Assembly: GCF_030816615.1 (NCBI RefSeq) | Contig: NZ_JAUSYD010000001.1 | Span: 5,168,501-5,232,500, forward strand | From: Streptomyces sp. B1I3 | Lineage (GTDB): Bacteria; Actinomycetota; Actinomycetes; Streptomycetales; Streptomycetaceae | Reading direction: 5' to 3' | Length of the DNA stretch: 64,000 bases | Shown: piece by piece, positions 34,724 through 43,033 of the stretch | Position numbering within the stretch: the first letter of the stretch is position 1 | How the letters are laid out: every line of letters begins with the position of its first letter | Notes under the pieces: generated by a model | Told to the model about the DNA's origin: nothing | Database searches by the model: none | What the model saw: only the letters and a program-made list of their open reading frames with translations | Made by a program: the position numbers and the translations under genes

Positions 34724-35671
34724 TCACTCCTTGTGAGAGAGGGCACGGACAGTGCGGGACGGGCTGGGCCGGCCCAGTTGTTCGGCCATCCACACGCTCG
34801 TGGCGGTGAGTGCGCCGAGATCGACACCCGTTTCGACACCGAGGCCGTCGAGCATCCACACGAGGTCCTCGGTGGCGAGATTGCCGGTGGCGCTCTTGGC
34901 GTACGGACAGCCGCCGAGACCACCCGCCGAGGCGTCCACCGTCGTCACCCCCTGCTGGAGCGCGGCCAGGGTGTTGGAGAGCGCCTGGCCGTAGGTGTCG
35001 TGGAAGTGCACGCCGATCGCGTCGGTGGGCACTCCCGACTCGTTCAGGGCGGTCAGCAGGGCCACCACGTGGCCCGGGGTGGCGACACCGATCGTGTCGC
35101 CGAGGGAGAGCTCGTCGCAGCCGAGGTCCATCAGGGCCCTCGCGACGCGGACGACCTGTCCGACCGGCACCGCGCCCTCCCACGGATCACCGAAGCACAT
35201 GGACAGGTAGCCGCGCACATGCACCGCTTCCGCCCTGGCACGGGCGACGACCGGCTCGAACATGGCGAGCGACCCGTCCACCGTGCGGTTGAGGTTGCGG
35301 GCGGCGAACGTCTCGGTCGCCGAACCGAACACCGCGATCCGCCGGGCACCGAGTGCGAGCGCCCGGTCCAGCCCGCGCTCGTTCGGCACGAGGACGGGCA
35401 GAGCCACGTCCCCGACGTCCGCGACGTCCCCGAGCAGCGGGAACAGCTGCTCCGCATCGGCGAGCTGGGGCACCCACTTCGGATGCACGAAGCTGGTCGC
35501 CTCGATCGTCGAGAGCCCGGCCACGGCGAGCCGGCGGACGAACTCCGCCTTCACCTGCGTCGGGACGACGGCCTTCTCGTTCTGCAGGCCGTCACGGGCC
35601 CCCACCTCATGGATACGGATGCGGGCGGGCAGGCCCTCGGCCGGCAGGCGCATCGGCAGAGCGCTGGTCAT
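34724..35671 (-). CDS. hydroxymethylglutaryl-CoA lyase
   Basis: Protein of 315 aa. The TIM-barrel lyase motifs are present: HEVGARDGLQNE (metal-binding Asp), SFVHPKWVPQLADA, VHFHDTYGQAL (metal-binding His pair) and the signature GLGGCPYAKSATGN with catalytic Cys. It cleaves HMG-CoA to acetoacetate and acetyl-CoA, the last step of leucine breakdown. ATG overlaps the carboxylase TGA by 4 bases (ATGA). Confidence 0.94.
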   Translation of the reverse strand: MTSALPMRLPAEGLPARIRIHEVGARDGLQNEKAVVPTQVKAEFVRRLAVAGLSTIEATSFVHPKWVPQLADAEQLFPLLGDVADVGDVALPVLVPNERGLDRALALGARRIAVFGSATETFAARNLNRTVDGSLAMFEPVVARARAEAVHVRGYLSMCFGDPWEGAVPVGQVVRVARALMDLGCDELSLGDTIGVATPGHVVALLTALNESGVPTDAIGVHFHDTYGQALSNTLAALQQGVTTVDASAGGLGGCPYAKSATGNLATEDLVWMLDGLGVETGVDLGALTATSVWMAEQLGRPSPSRTVRALSHKE

Positions 35672-37716
35672 GATTCCTCCCTCGGAGTCACCACGGCCAG
35701 GATCTGGTCCATGGCGACCGCGGTACCGGCCGTGACGTCCAGTTCGCTCACCGTGCCGGCGTGCGGGGCGGAGATGACGTGCTCCATCTTCATCGCCTCG
35801 ACGACCAGCAGGCTCTGCCCGGCCGCCACCTCGTCCCCGACGGCCACCTTCACCACCGTGACCGTGCCGGGCATGGGCGCTGCGAGGGTGTCCGCGCCGG
35901 AGCGCCCGGCGCCGCCGAGCGACGCCTGGACCGGGTCGTGGTCCTGGACGTGCCAGGTGTCCCCGTCCCGGCCGAGCCAGACGCCCTCCGGGGAGGAGGC
36001 CCGGCTGAACGTACGGGTGAGGCCGTCGAGTTCCACGGTGACGTGGAGCGGGTCCGCCGCGACCAACCGCGACCCCTCCGCTCCCGGCAGCGAGGGCACC
36101 GGACCGCACGCGTCGGCCGGCTCCTCCCGGTCGCCGGCATGGCCGAACGTCAGCCGGGCCGTGCCGTCCCGCCCCGTGCGCACGCCCACGCGCACCGGGT
36201 CGTGGCCCGGGACCCGGAAGTGGTGGAAGGTCTCGGCCGGGGTCCCGCCCAGCCGCCAGCCGCTGGGCACGGAGAACGGATCGACCCAGCCCGGGGCGGG
36301 CGGCGAGGACGGCTGCCGCAGCAGTGCCGCCGCCGCGTAGACCTCCTCCGGCACACCCTCGGGCACCAGCGAGTCCACCTCGCGCTCCACCAGACCGGTG
36401 TCGAGATCGCCCGCGACGACGGCCGGGTGAGCCAGCAGCCGCCGCAGGAACCCGGCGTTCGTCGGGACGCCCAGCACCACGGTGTCCGCCAGCGCGGCCC
36501 GCAGCCGGCGCAGCGCCGTCGCCCGGTCGGGGCCGTACGCGATGACCTTCGACAGCATCGGGTCGTACGTGCTGCCGACCGGCACGCCCTCGCTGAGCCC
36601 CGAGTCCGTCCGGACCCCGCCGCCCTGCGGCTCGTGCAGCGCGAGCACGGTGCCGCCGGACGGCAGGAAGCCGCGCGCCGGGTCCTCCGCACAGACCCGG
36701 GCCTCGACGGCGTGCCCGGTGAGCGTGATGCCCGCCTGGGAGAACGGGAGCCGCTCGCCGGCGGCCACCCGCAGCTGCCACTCGACCAGGTCGAGGCCGG
36801 TGATCAGCTCGGTGACCGGGTGCTCGACCTGCAGCCGGGTGTTCATCTCCATGAAGTAGTACGAGGCGGGGTCGTTGCCCGGGACGATGAACTCCACCGT
36901 GCCCGCGCCCACGTAGCCGCAGGAGCGCGCCGCCTGGACGGCCGCCTCGCCCATCGCCGCCCGGGTCTCCTCGTCGAGCAGGACCGAGGGGGCCTCCTCG
37001 ATGATCTTCTGGTGACGGCGCTGCAGCGAGCACTCGCGCTCGCCGAGGTGCACGACACCGCCGTCCTGGTCGGCCAGGACCTGGATCTCGATGTGGCGCG
37101 GCCGGTCGATCCACCGCTCGACCAGCAGCGTGTCGTCGCCGAACGAGGCGCGCGCCTCGCGCCGCGCCGCCGCGATCTCGTCCGCGAGCAGCGCCTCCTC
37201 GCGCACCAGCCGCATGCCCTTGCCGCCACCACCGGCCGAGGGCTTCAGCAGGACGGGCATACCGATCTCGCGGGCCGCGCCGGCCAGTTCGCCGTCGGTG
37301 AGCCCGCTCCCGGAGGAGCCGGGCACCACCGGGACGCCGGCCGCGGCGACCGTCTCCTTCGCGCGGATCTTGTCGCCCATCAGCGAGATCGCGGGGGCGG
37401 GAGGACCGATGAAGACGAGCCCCGCCTCCGCGCACGCCCGGGCGAAGGCGGCGTTCTCGGCGAGGAAGCCGTACCCGGGGTGGACGGCCTCCGCGCCCGT
37501 ACGGCGCGCGGCGTCCAGGAGCCGCTCCACGGAGAGGTAGCTCTCGGCGGCCGGCGCGGGTCCGATGCGTACCGCCGTATCGGCCTCCCGCACATGCCGG
37601 GCGTCCGCGTCCGCGTCGCTGAAGACGGCGACCGACCGCACGCCGAGCTCGCGCAGGGTCCGGATGACCCGGACCGCGATCTCGCCGCGGTTGGCGACCA
37701 GAACAGTGCTGAACAT
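35668..37716 (-). CDS. acyl-CoA carboxylase alpha subunit (biotin carboxylase + BCCP), methylcrotonyl type
   Basis: Protein of 682 aa. Biotin carboxylase domain (about 1-450; KPSAGGGGKGM ATP loop, ERECSLQRRHQK, MNTRLQVEHPVTE), a linker/BT region, and a biotinyl domain with VVEAMKMEH, biotin on K643. With the beta subunit upstream it carboxylates 3-methylcrotonyl-CoA. ATG 37716 is 13 bases after the beta-subunit stop. Confidence 0.93.
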   Translation of the reverse strand: MFSTVLVANRGEIAVRVIRTLRELGVRSVAVFSDADADARHVREADTAVRIGPAPAAESYLSVERLLDAARRTGAEAVHPGYGFLAENAAFARACAEAGLVFIGPPAPAISLMGDKIRAKETVAAAGVPVVPGSSGSGLTDGELAGAAREIGMPVLLKPSAGGGGKGMRLVREEALLADEIAAARREARASFGDDTLLVERWIDRPRHIEIQVLADQDGGVVHLGERECSLQRRHQKIIEEAPSVLLDEETRAAMGEAAVQAARSCGYVGAGTVEFIVPGNDPASYYFMEMNTRLQVEHPVTELITGLDLVEWQLRVAAGERLPFSQAGITLTGHAVEARVCAEDPARGFLPSGGTVLALHEPQGGGVRTDSGLSEGVPVGSTYDPMLSKVIAYGPDRATALRRLRAALADTVVLGVPTNAGFLRRLLAHPAVVAGDLDTGLVEREVDSLVPEGVPEEVYAAAALLRQPSSPPAPGWVDPFSVPSGWRLGGTPAETFHHFRVPGHDPVRVGVRTGRDGTARLTFGHAGDREEPADACGPVPSLPGAEGSRLVAADPLHVTVELDGLTRTFSRASSPEGVWLGRDGDTWHVQDHDPVQASLGGAGRSGADTLAAPMPGTVTVVKVAVGDEVAAGQSLLVVEAMKMEHVISAPHAGTVSELDVTAGTAVAMDQILAVVTPREES

Positions 37717-37729
37717 CGAAGTCCTCACA

Positions 37730-39346
37730 TCACATCCGGAAGACGCCGAACTGGGGGTCACCCAGCGGGGCGTTGGCACACGCGGTCAGGGCGAGCCCCA
37801 GCACCTGCCGGGTCTCCATCGGGTCGATCACACCGTCGTCCCACAGCCGGGCGGTGGCGTAGTAGGCGTTGCCCTGCTGCTCGTACTGCGCGCGGACCGG
37901 GTCCTTGAACGCCTCCTCGTCCTCGGCGGGCCACTGCTCACCGCGCCCCTCGATCTGGTCCCTCTTGACCGTGGCCAGCACGGAGGCGGCCTGCTCGCCG
38001 CCCATCACGGAGATCTTCGCGTTGGGCCACATCCACAGGAAGCGCGGCGAATACGCCCGCCCGCACATGGAGTAGTTGCCCGCCCCGTACGAACCGCCGA
38101 CGACCACGGTCAGCTTCGGCACCCGCGTGCACGCCACGGCCGTCACCATCTTGGCGCCGTGCTTGGCGATGCCGCCCGCCTCGTAGTCCCGGCCGACCAT
38201 GAAGCCGGAGATGTTCTGCAGGAAGACCAGCGGGACGGAGCGCTGGTCGCACAGCTCGATGAAGTGGGCGCCCTTCTGGGCCGACTCCGAGAACAGGATG
38301 CCGTTGTTGGCGACGATGCCGACGGGGTGGCCGTGGATCCGGGCGAAGCCGGTGACCAGCGTCTGGCCGTACTCCGCCTTGAACTCGGCGAACCGGGAGC
38401 CGTCCACGACCCGGGCGATGACCTCCCGCACGTCGTACGGGGTGCGGGAGTCGACCGGCACCGCGCCGTACAGCCCGGCGGGATCGACCTCGGGCTCCTC
38501 GACCGGCTCCACCGACCAGGGGAGCGCCCCGCGCTCCGGGAGCGTCGCCACGATGTTCCGGACGATCCGCAGCGCGTGCGCGTCGTCCTCGGCGAGGTGG
38601 TCGGTGACCCCCGACGTGCGGGAGTGCACCTCGCCGCCGCCGAGCTCCTCCGCCGTGACGACCTCGCCGGTGGCCGCCTTCACCAGCGGCGGACCGCCCA
38701 GGAAGATCGTCCCCTGGTTCCGGACGATGACGGCCTCGTCGCTCATGGCCGGGACGTACGCCCCGCCGGCCGTGCAGGAGCCGAGCACCGCGGCGATCTG
38801 CGGAATGCCCGCGCCCGACATCCGGGCCTGGTTGTAGAAGATCCGCCCGAAGTGGTCCCGGTCGGGGAACACCTCGTCCTGCAGGGGGAGGAACGCGCCC
38901 CCCGAGTCCACCAGATACAGGCAGGGCAGCCGGTTCTCCAGGGCCACCTCCTGGGCGCGCAGGTGCTTCTTCACCGTCATCGGGTAGTACGTGCCGCCCT
39001 TGACGGTCGCGTCGTTGGCGACGATCACGCACTCGCGGCCGCTGACCCGCCCGATACCGGCGATCACCCCGGCCGCCGGCGCGGCGCCCCCGTACAGCCC
39101 CTCGGCCGCCAGCGGTGCCAGCTCCAGGAAGGGTGAGCCGGGATCGAGGAGGGTGTCCACACGCTCCCGGGGCAGCAGCTTGCCGCGCGCCACATGCCGG
39201 GCGCGGGCCTTCTCACCCCCGCCGAGCCGTGCCGTGGCGAGCCGCGTGCGCAGCTCCTCGGCGAGCGCGTGATGCGCCGCCTCGTTGGCCTGCCAGGCCT
39301 CCGAGGCGGGATCGGCCGCGCTCGCCAGGACCGGTGCCTGCTGCAT
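37730..39346 (-). CDS. acyl-CoA carboxylase beta subunit (methylcrotonyl-CoA carboxyltransferase)
   Basis: Protein of 538 aa with the two crotonase-like carboxyltransferase halves: GTYYPMTVKKHLRAQE and YLVDSGGAFLPLQDEVFPD are hallmarks of methylcrotonyl/geranyl-CoA carboxylases, and FLQNISGFMVG occurs in the C-terminal half. First gene of the four-gene operon; its promoter region contains two TetR operators shared with the divergent regulator. Confidence 0.93.
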   Translation of the reverse strand: MQQAPVLASAADPASEAWQANEAAHHALAEELRTRLATARLGGGEKARARHVARGKLLPRERVDTLLDPGSPFLELAPLAAEGLYGGAAPAAGVIAGIGRVSGRECVIVANDATVKGGTYYPMTVKKHLRAQEVALENRLPCLYLVDSGGAFLPLQDEVFPDRDHFGRIFYNQARMSGAGIPQIAAVLGSCTAGGAYVPAMSDEAVIVRNQGTIFLGGPPLVKAATGEVVTAEELGGGEVHSRTSGVTDHLAEDDAHALRIVRNIVATLPERGALPWSVEPVEEPEVDPAGLYGAVPVDSRTPYDVREVIARVVDGSRFAEFKAEYGQTLVTGFARIHGHPVGIVANNGILFSESAQKGAHFIELCDQRSVPLVFLQNISGFMVGRDYEAGGIAKHGAKMVTAVACTRVPKLTVVVGGSYGAGNYSMCGRAYSPRFLWMWPNAKISVMGGEQAASVLATVKRDQIEGRGEQWPAEDEEAFKDPVRAQYEQQGNAYYATARLWDDGVIDPMETRQVLGLALTACANAPLGDPQFGVFRM

Positions 39347-39408
39347 CTGTCGAGCCCCCTTGCCCGTACCGCAGTGGTCGGCCGCCCGCAGTGCGGGAGC
39401 CGGCGAAG

Positions 39409-39426
39409 GTTAATGAGCGTTAACGC
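39409..39426. promoter_or_regulatory. TetR-type operator 1
   Basis: GTTAATGAGCGTTAACGC, an imperfect palindrome repeated nearly identically 29 bases away. It lies upstream of the carboxylase operon. Confidence 0.8.
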
Positions 39427-39437
39427 GTCGCGCTCAG

Positions 39438-39455
39438 GTTAACGAGCGCTAACGC
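39438..39455. promoter_or_regulatory. TetR-type operator 2, overlapping the tetR -35
   Basis: GTTAACGAGCGCTAACGC, second copy. Its left end (TTAACG) is at the -35 position for a TAGAAT -10 (39463-39468), so the regulator can shut its own promoter. Confidence 0.82.
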
Positions 39456-39476
39456 GCCTGTCTAGAATGAATCTCC

Positions 39477-40115
39477 ATGAGCACCCATGCCGCCGACCGC
39501 AGCGCCGCCCGTGCCGTCTCCCGGGTCGCGGCCCCCACCCGCCGCGAGCAGATCCTCCGGGAGGCCGCGCGCCTTTTCGCCGAACGCGGCTTCCACGGTG
39601 TCGGTGTCGACGAGATAGGGGCGGCGGTCGGCATCAGCGGCCCCGGCCTCTACCGTCACTTCCCCGGCAAGGACGCGATGCTCGCCGAGCTCCTCGTGGG
39701 GATCAGCGAGCGCCTGCTGGAGGGCGGCAGGCTGCGCGTGACCGAGGACGCCGCCTCTCCGGGCAGCTCCCCTGAGGCGCTCCTGGACGCCCTCATCGAG
39801 GGTCATATCGACTTCGCCCTGGACGACCGGCCCCTGATCACCCTCCACGACCGGGAGCTGGACCGGCTGCGCGACACCGACCGCAAGCGGGTGCGCCGGC
39901 TCCAGCGGCAGTACGTGGAGGTCTGGGTCGAGGTCGTACGCGCCCTGTACCCCGCCCTCGCGGAGAACGAGGCCCGCGTCACCGTCCACGCGGTGTTCGG
40001 CCTGCTGAACTCCACCCCCCATCTGGCCCGCCCCGAGGCGCTCCCCGGCCGTGCGGCGACGGCCGCCCTGCTGCACCGGCTGGCCCGCGGGGCTTTCGCC
40101 GCGGCCGCGTCGTGA
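39477..40115 (+). CDS. TetR-family regulator of the leucine-catabolism operon
   Basis: Protein of 212 aa. The helix-turn-helix is at about 22-68 (TRREQILREAARLFAERGF, VDEIGAAVGISGPGLYRHF). Divergent from the carboxylase operon, with two operators between. The ATG follows a TAGAAT -10 by only 8 bases and has no Shine-Dalgarno, so the mRNA is probably leaderless. The effector is likely an acyl-CoA of the pathway (inferred). Confidence 0.88.
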   Translation: MSTHAADRSAARAVSRVAAPTRREQILREAARLFAERGFHGVGVDEIGAAVGISGPGLYRHFPGKDAMLAELLVGISERLLEGGRLRVTEDAASPGSSPEALLDALIEGHIDFALDDRPLITLHDRELDRLRDTDRKRVRRLQRQYVEVWVEVVRALYPALAENEARVTVHAVFGLLNSTPHLARPEALPGRAATAALLHRLARGAFAAAAS

Positions 40116-40169
40116 CCGTGCCAGGTGACCGGGGGTCCGGTTCGCGCGGGCGGCAGGTGGAGTGGCCGG

Positions 40170-40667
40170 TCAGGCGCCGTTCCCGTCCGCTCCCCGTCTG
40201 ACCTCGTCGAGCGAATCCTGCATGGCCTCCTTCGCCCGGCCGAACCAGTCGGTCAGCACGGCGATCTCGTCCGGCCCGTAGTCGGCGAACAGGGCGCCCA
40301 GGCGTGCGTAGAACGGTCCGTACACGGCGAGGATGCGCGCCTGCGCCGACTCGTCCATCACCACGTGCAGGCGCCGCCGGTCGGCCGGGTCCGCCCGGCG
40401 CCGGGCGTACCCGGCCTTCTCCAGGCGGTTGAGCACGCCGGTCACCCCGCCGGTGGTCAGCCGCGCCCGCTCCGCCAGGTCGCCGGCGGTCAGCGTCGCG
40501 CCTGCCGCGGCGGCCTCCATCACGAAACCGAGGCAGGTCAGGTCGGTGGTGTTCAGGCCGAGCCGTCCGGCGATGTCGTGCTGCCCGAACTGCGCGAGCG
40601 CGATCATCCGGTCCATCGCCTGCAGCGCCTGGTCGGCCGTCGCCTCCGGGCGCTTCTTGCCGTCCAC
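40170..40667 (-). CDS. MarR-family transcriptional regulator
   Basis: Protein of 165 aa with a winged helix: LTAGDLAERARLTTGGVTGVLNRLEKAGYARRRADPADRRR is the recognition helix and wing region (about 62-100). GTG 40667 follows AAGGGG. An inverted repeat directly upstream is a likely autoregulatory site. Divergent from the small membrane-protein gene. Confidence 0.88.
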   Translation of the reverse strand: MDGKKRPEATADQALQAMDRMIALAQFGQHDIAGRLGLNTTDLTCLGFVMEAAAAGATLTAGDLAERARLTTGGVTGVLNRLEKAGYARRRADPADRRRLHVVMDESAQARILAVYGPFYARLGALFADYGPDEIAVLTDWFGRAKEAMQDSLDEVRRGADGNGA

Positions 40668-40685
40668 GGGAAAACCCCTTAGTGT

Positions 40686-40698
40686 CTAAGTAGCTTAG
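40686..40698. promoter_or_regulatory. inverted repeat upstream of marR gene
   Basis: CTAAG-TAG-CTTAG, embedded in an AT-richer stretch where ACTTA/ACTAAG motifs recur, 19 bases from the GTG start and between divergent genes; candidate MarR operator. Confidence 0.55.
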
Positions 40699-40761
40699 TT
40701 TGTAAGTTATTGGCTCCGGGTGCGGTCCCGGTCGCTGAACTATCACACCCGAGGAGCCGAC

Positions 40762-41154
40762 GTGAGCGCACACGGTGACTACGACCTGGGCCACACCGTG
40801 GCCGGCTGGGCCGGTACGGCCATCGGCGTCCTGGGGAGCGCCGTGCTGGGAGCGGCCGTCATCACGACGTCCGCCGCGGTGCTCCGGCTGGGCCTGGCGG
40901 TCGTCGTGCTGGCGGCCCTGACCACCTGGGTGCTGCACCTGGCGGGATGGGGGAAGCCGACCGGCCCGCGCCCCCCGGCCGGCCAGGGCTGGCGGACCCG
41001 TGACACCGCCGCCCGGCGGGGCCACCCCGGCTGCCTCGGCTGCCGGATGGCGGGCCGCGGCCGGGCGGCCGTCGTGGCGACGCCCGCGCCGTACGCCGCC
41101 CCGCAGCAGGGCGACGTCCCCGCGGGGCGCGGGGTGCGTGCGGGGGCCGTCTAG
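40762..41154 (+). CDS. HGxxPAAT-like small membrane protein
   Basis: Protein of 130 aa: two transmembrane helices (about 11-30 and 35-58) following SAHGDYDLGHTVAGWAGT, then a cytosolic tail with HPGCLGCRMAGRGR. The pattern of an N-terminal HG, two helices and a CxxC tail matches a widespread streptomycete family known mainly by that motif; function unknown. GTG 40762 has GAGGAG; the ATG at 40720 lacks one. Confidence 0.7.
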   Translation: MSAHGDYDLGHTVAGWAGTAIGVLGSAVLGAAVITTSAAVLRLGLAVVVLAALTTWVLHLAGWGKPTGPRPPAGQGWRTRDTAARRGHPGCLGCRMAGRGRAAVVATPAPYAAPQQGDVPAGRGVRAGAV

Positions 41155-41233
41155 GGAGCGGCGCCACGACGGCACGCGTTCCGCCGTGCGAGACACCGGG
41201 CACACAGCGCGCCGCCGACCGCACAATGGGTGC

Positions 41234-42032
41234 ATGCCGATACCCAGCCGAGCCGCCCTCGTCGAGCACCTCGTCCGCACCCGCATCGCCGGCGACGTCG
41301 CCACCCCCCGCGACAACAACCTCTCCCACTACCGCCAGCTCGCCAACGGCAACCGCCACTTCTGGCTGGGCCTGGAACTCGGGGACCGGTGGCGGGACGA
41401 GCAGGACGTCCTGGCCGTGATGGCCGAACGGTGCGGTGTCAGCGACGACCCGGAGCACCGGCAGGGGCAGGACACCATCGATCCGGAGCTGACCATCGCA
41501 GCCCTGGACCGGATGGCGGCCCGGCTGCGCAAGGCGGCGGACGGCGGCGAGCGGGTGCTGTTCGCGACCGGGCACCCGGGTGGGCTGCTGGACGTGCACC
41601 GGCAGACGGCGGCCGCGCTGCGGGCCGCCGGATGCGAGATCGTACGCATCCCCGGCGGCCTCATGGCGGACGAGGGAATGGTCTTCCAGTTCGCGGACGT
41701 CGCCGTCCTGGAGCGCGGTGCGACGCTCTGGCACACGCACTCCCCGGCCCCGATGGCCGCCGTCCTGGACGGTCTGGAGCGGGAGGGCCGGCCGCAGCCG
41801 GACCTGGTCGTGGCCGACCACGGGTGGGCCGGGTGCGCCGGGCAGCGCGGGCTCGACTCGATCGGCTACGCCGACTCCAACGACCCCGCGCTGTTCCTCG
41901 GCGAGGCGGAGGGCACCCTCCAGGTCACCGTGCCACTGGACGACCACGTCACCGACCCGCGTTTCTACGACCCGATGACCGACTACCTGTCTGGACGCCG
42001 CCGGGCTGCCCGGATCCGTCGACCTGGCGTAA
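41234..42032 (+). CDS. phosphatase-like protein, frameshifted near its end
   Basis: From ATG 41234 the frame encodes about 252 residues resembling actinobacterial proteins annotated as phosphatase (FWLGLELGDRW, VLFATGHPGGLLDVHR, LVVADHGWAGCAGQRG). After DPMTDYL the frame loses meaning and runs on to 42631 through antisense of the WYL gene. Omitting one T (41990) restores L-LDAAGLPGSVDLA and a TAA at 42030-42032. Coordinates given are for the corrected gene. The same base also repairs the convergent regulator gene. Confidence 0.75.
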
Positions 42033-42970
42033 CGGGCGGAGAGCTCCCGCAGGTGAGCGACCAGCTCGGGCGGCTCCGTCACGGTGAAGTCGAACCCGAG
42101 CATGCCGAGGTGGACGGCGAGGCCGTCCAGGGAGTCGGCGCCGGTGTCCAGGACACAGGTGCCGGCGTCCAGGGGCTCCACCGCCCCGACCGCGGGATTG
42201 ATCCGCTCCAGTACCGCGGCCGCCGGGGCGTGCACCACCACCCGGGCGCGATGGCGCCAGGCCGCGGCCGAGACCTTCCCCGCCACGTACGCCGCCGCGC
42301 CGCCCTCCGGGTCTTCGCGCGGCGCGAAGCGCGGGCCGGCCGGGACCCGCGGCGTGAGCCGGTCCGCCCGGAACGTGCGCCAGTCCTCCCGGTCCACGTC
42401 CCAGGCCACGAGGTACCAGCGGCGGCCCCAGTTCACGACGCGCTGGGGTTCGACCAGGCGGCGCGTGGACGCTCCCGAGTGGTCGCGGTAGTCGAGACGC
42501 AGCCGTTCGCGGTCCCGGCAGGCGGCCGTCAGCGTCATGAGGATTTCGGTGTCGACGCCCGGAGCCGGCCGGTCGGCGGGCACCGGCACGGCGTACCGCT
42601 GAAGCGCCTGCACGCGCCGGCGCAGCCGTGAGGGCAGCACCTGCTCCAGCTTGGCCAGAGCCCGTAGTGAGGTCTCCTCCATGCCGGCCATCGAGCTGTG
42701 GGCCACGTTGCGCACGGCGACCGTGACCGCGACCGCCTCGTCGTCCTCCAGCAGCAGCGGCGGCATCGCACTGCCCGCCGCCAGGCGGTAGCCGCCGGCG
42801 GAACCGCGCGTGGCGTCCACGGGGTAGCCGAGGGTACGCAGCCGTTCGATGTCGTTGCGTACGGTCCGGCCGCTCACCCCGAGCCGTTCGGCGAGCTCGG
42901 TCCCGGGCCACTCGCGCGGGGACTGGAGCAGGGACAGCAGTCGCAGCAGGCGTGCGGACGTTTCCAGCAT
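41983..42970 (-). CDS. WYL-domain transcriptional regulator, frameshifted near its end
   Basis: About 328 aa after correction. N-terminal DeoR-type helix-turn-helix (ETSARLLRLLSLLQ, LAERLGVSGRTVRNDIERL), WYL domain (with the WYL motif in GRRWYLVAWDVDRED) and a WCX C-terminal region. As given the frame does not stop until 40862. Removing the extra base at 41990 ends it ASSR-TAG at 41983-41985. Start ATG 42970 with AGGA. Divergent from the epoxide-hydrolase-like gene, which it probably controls. Confidence 0.82.
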
Positions 42971-42997
42971 GGCCCGGATCCTGACGCTTCATTAGGA

Positions 42998-43028
42998 AGG
43001 CAACGTGCCTATATGAATCCTAGGATTC
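42998..43028. promoter_or_regulatory. two palindromes between WYL regulator and epoxide-hydrolase gene
   Basis: AGGCA-ACG-TGCCT (42998-43010) and a perfect 14-bp palindrome GAATCCTAGGATTC (43015-43028) lie in the 63-base divergent gap. The second ends 5 bases before ATG 43034. Likely regulator-binding sites. Confidence 0.6.
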
Positions 43029-43033
43029 CACTC

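Noticed and set aside
42033..42631. C-terminal extension of the phosphatase-like frame
   Set aside because: It reads antisense through the WYL gene and is explained by the extra base at 41990.
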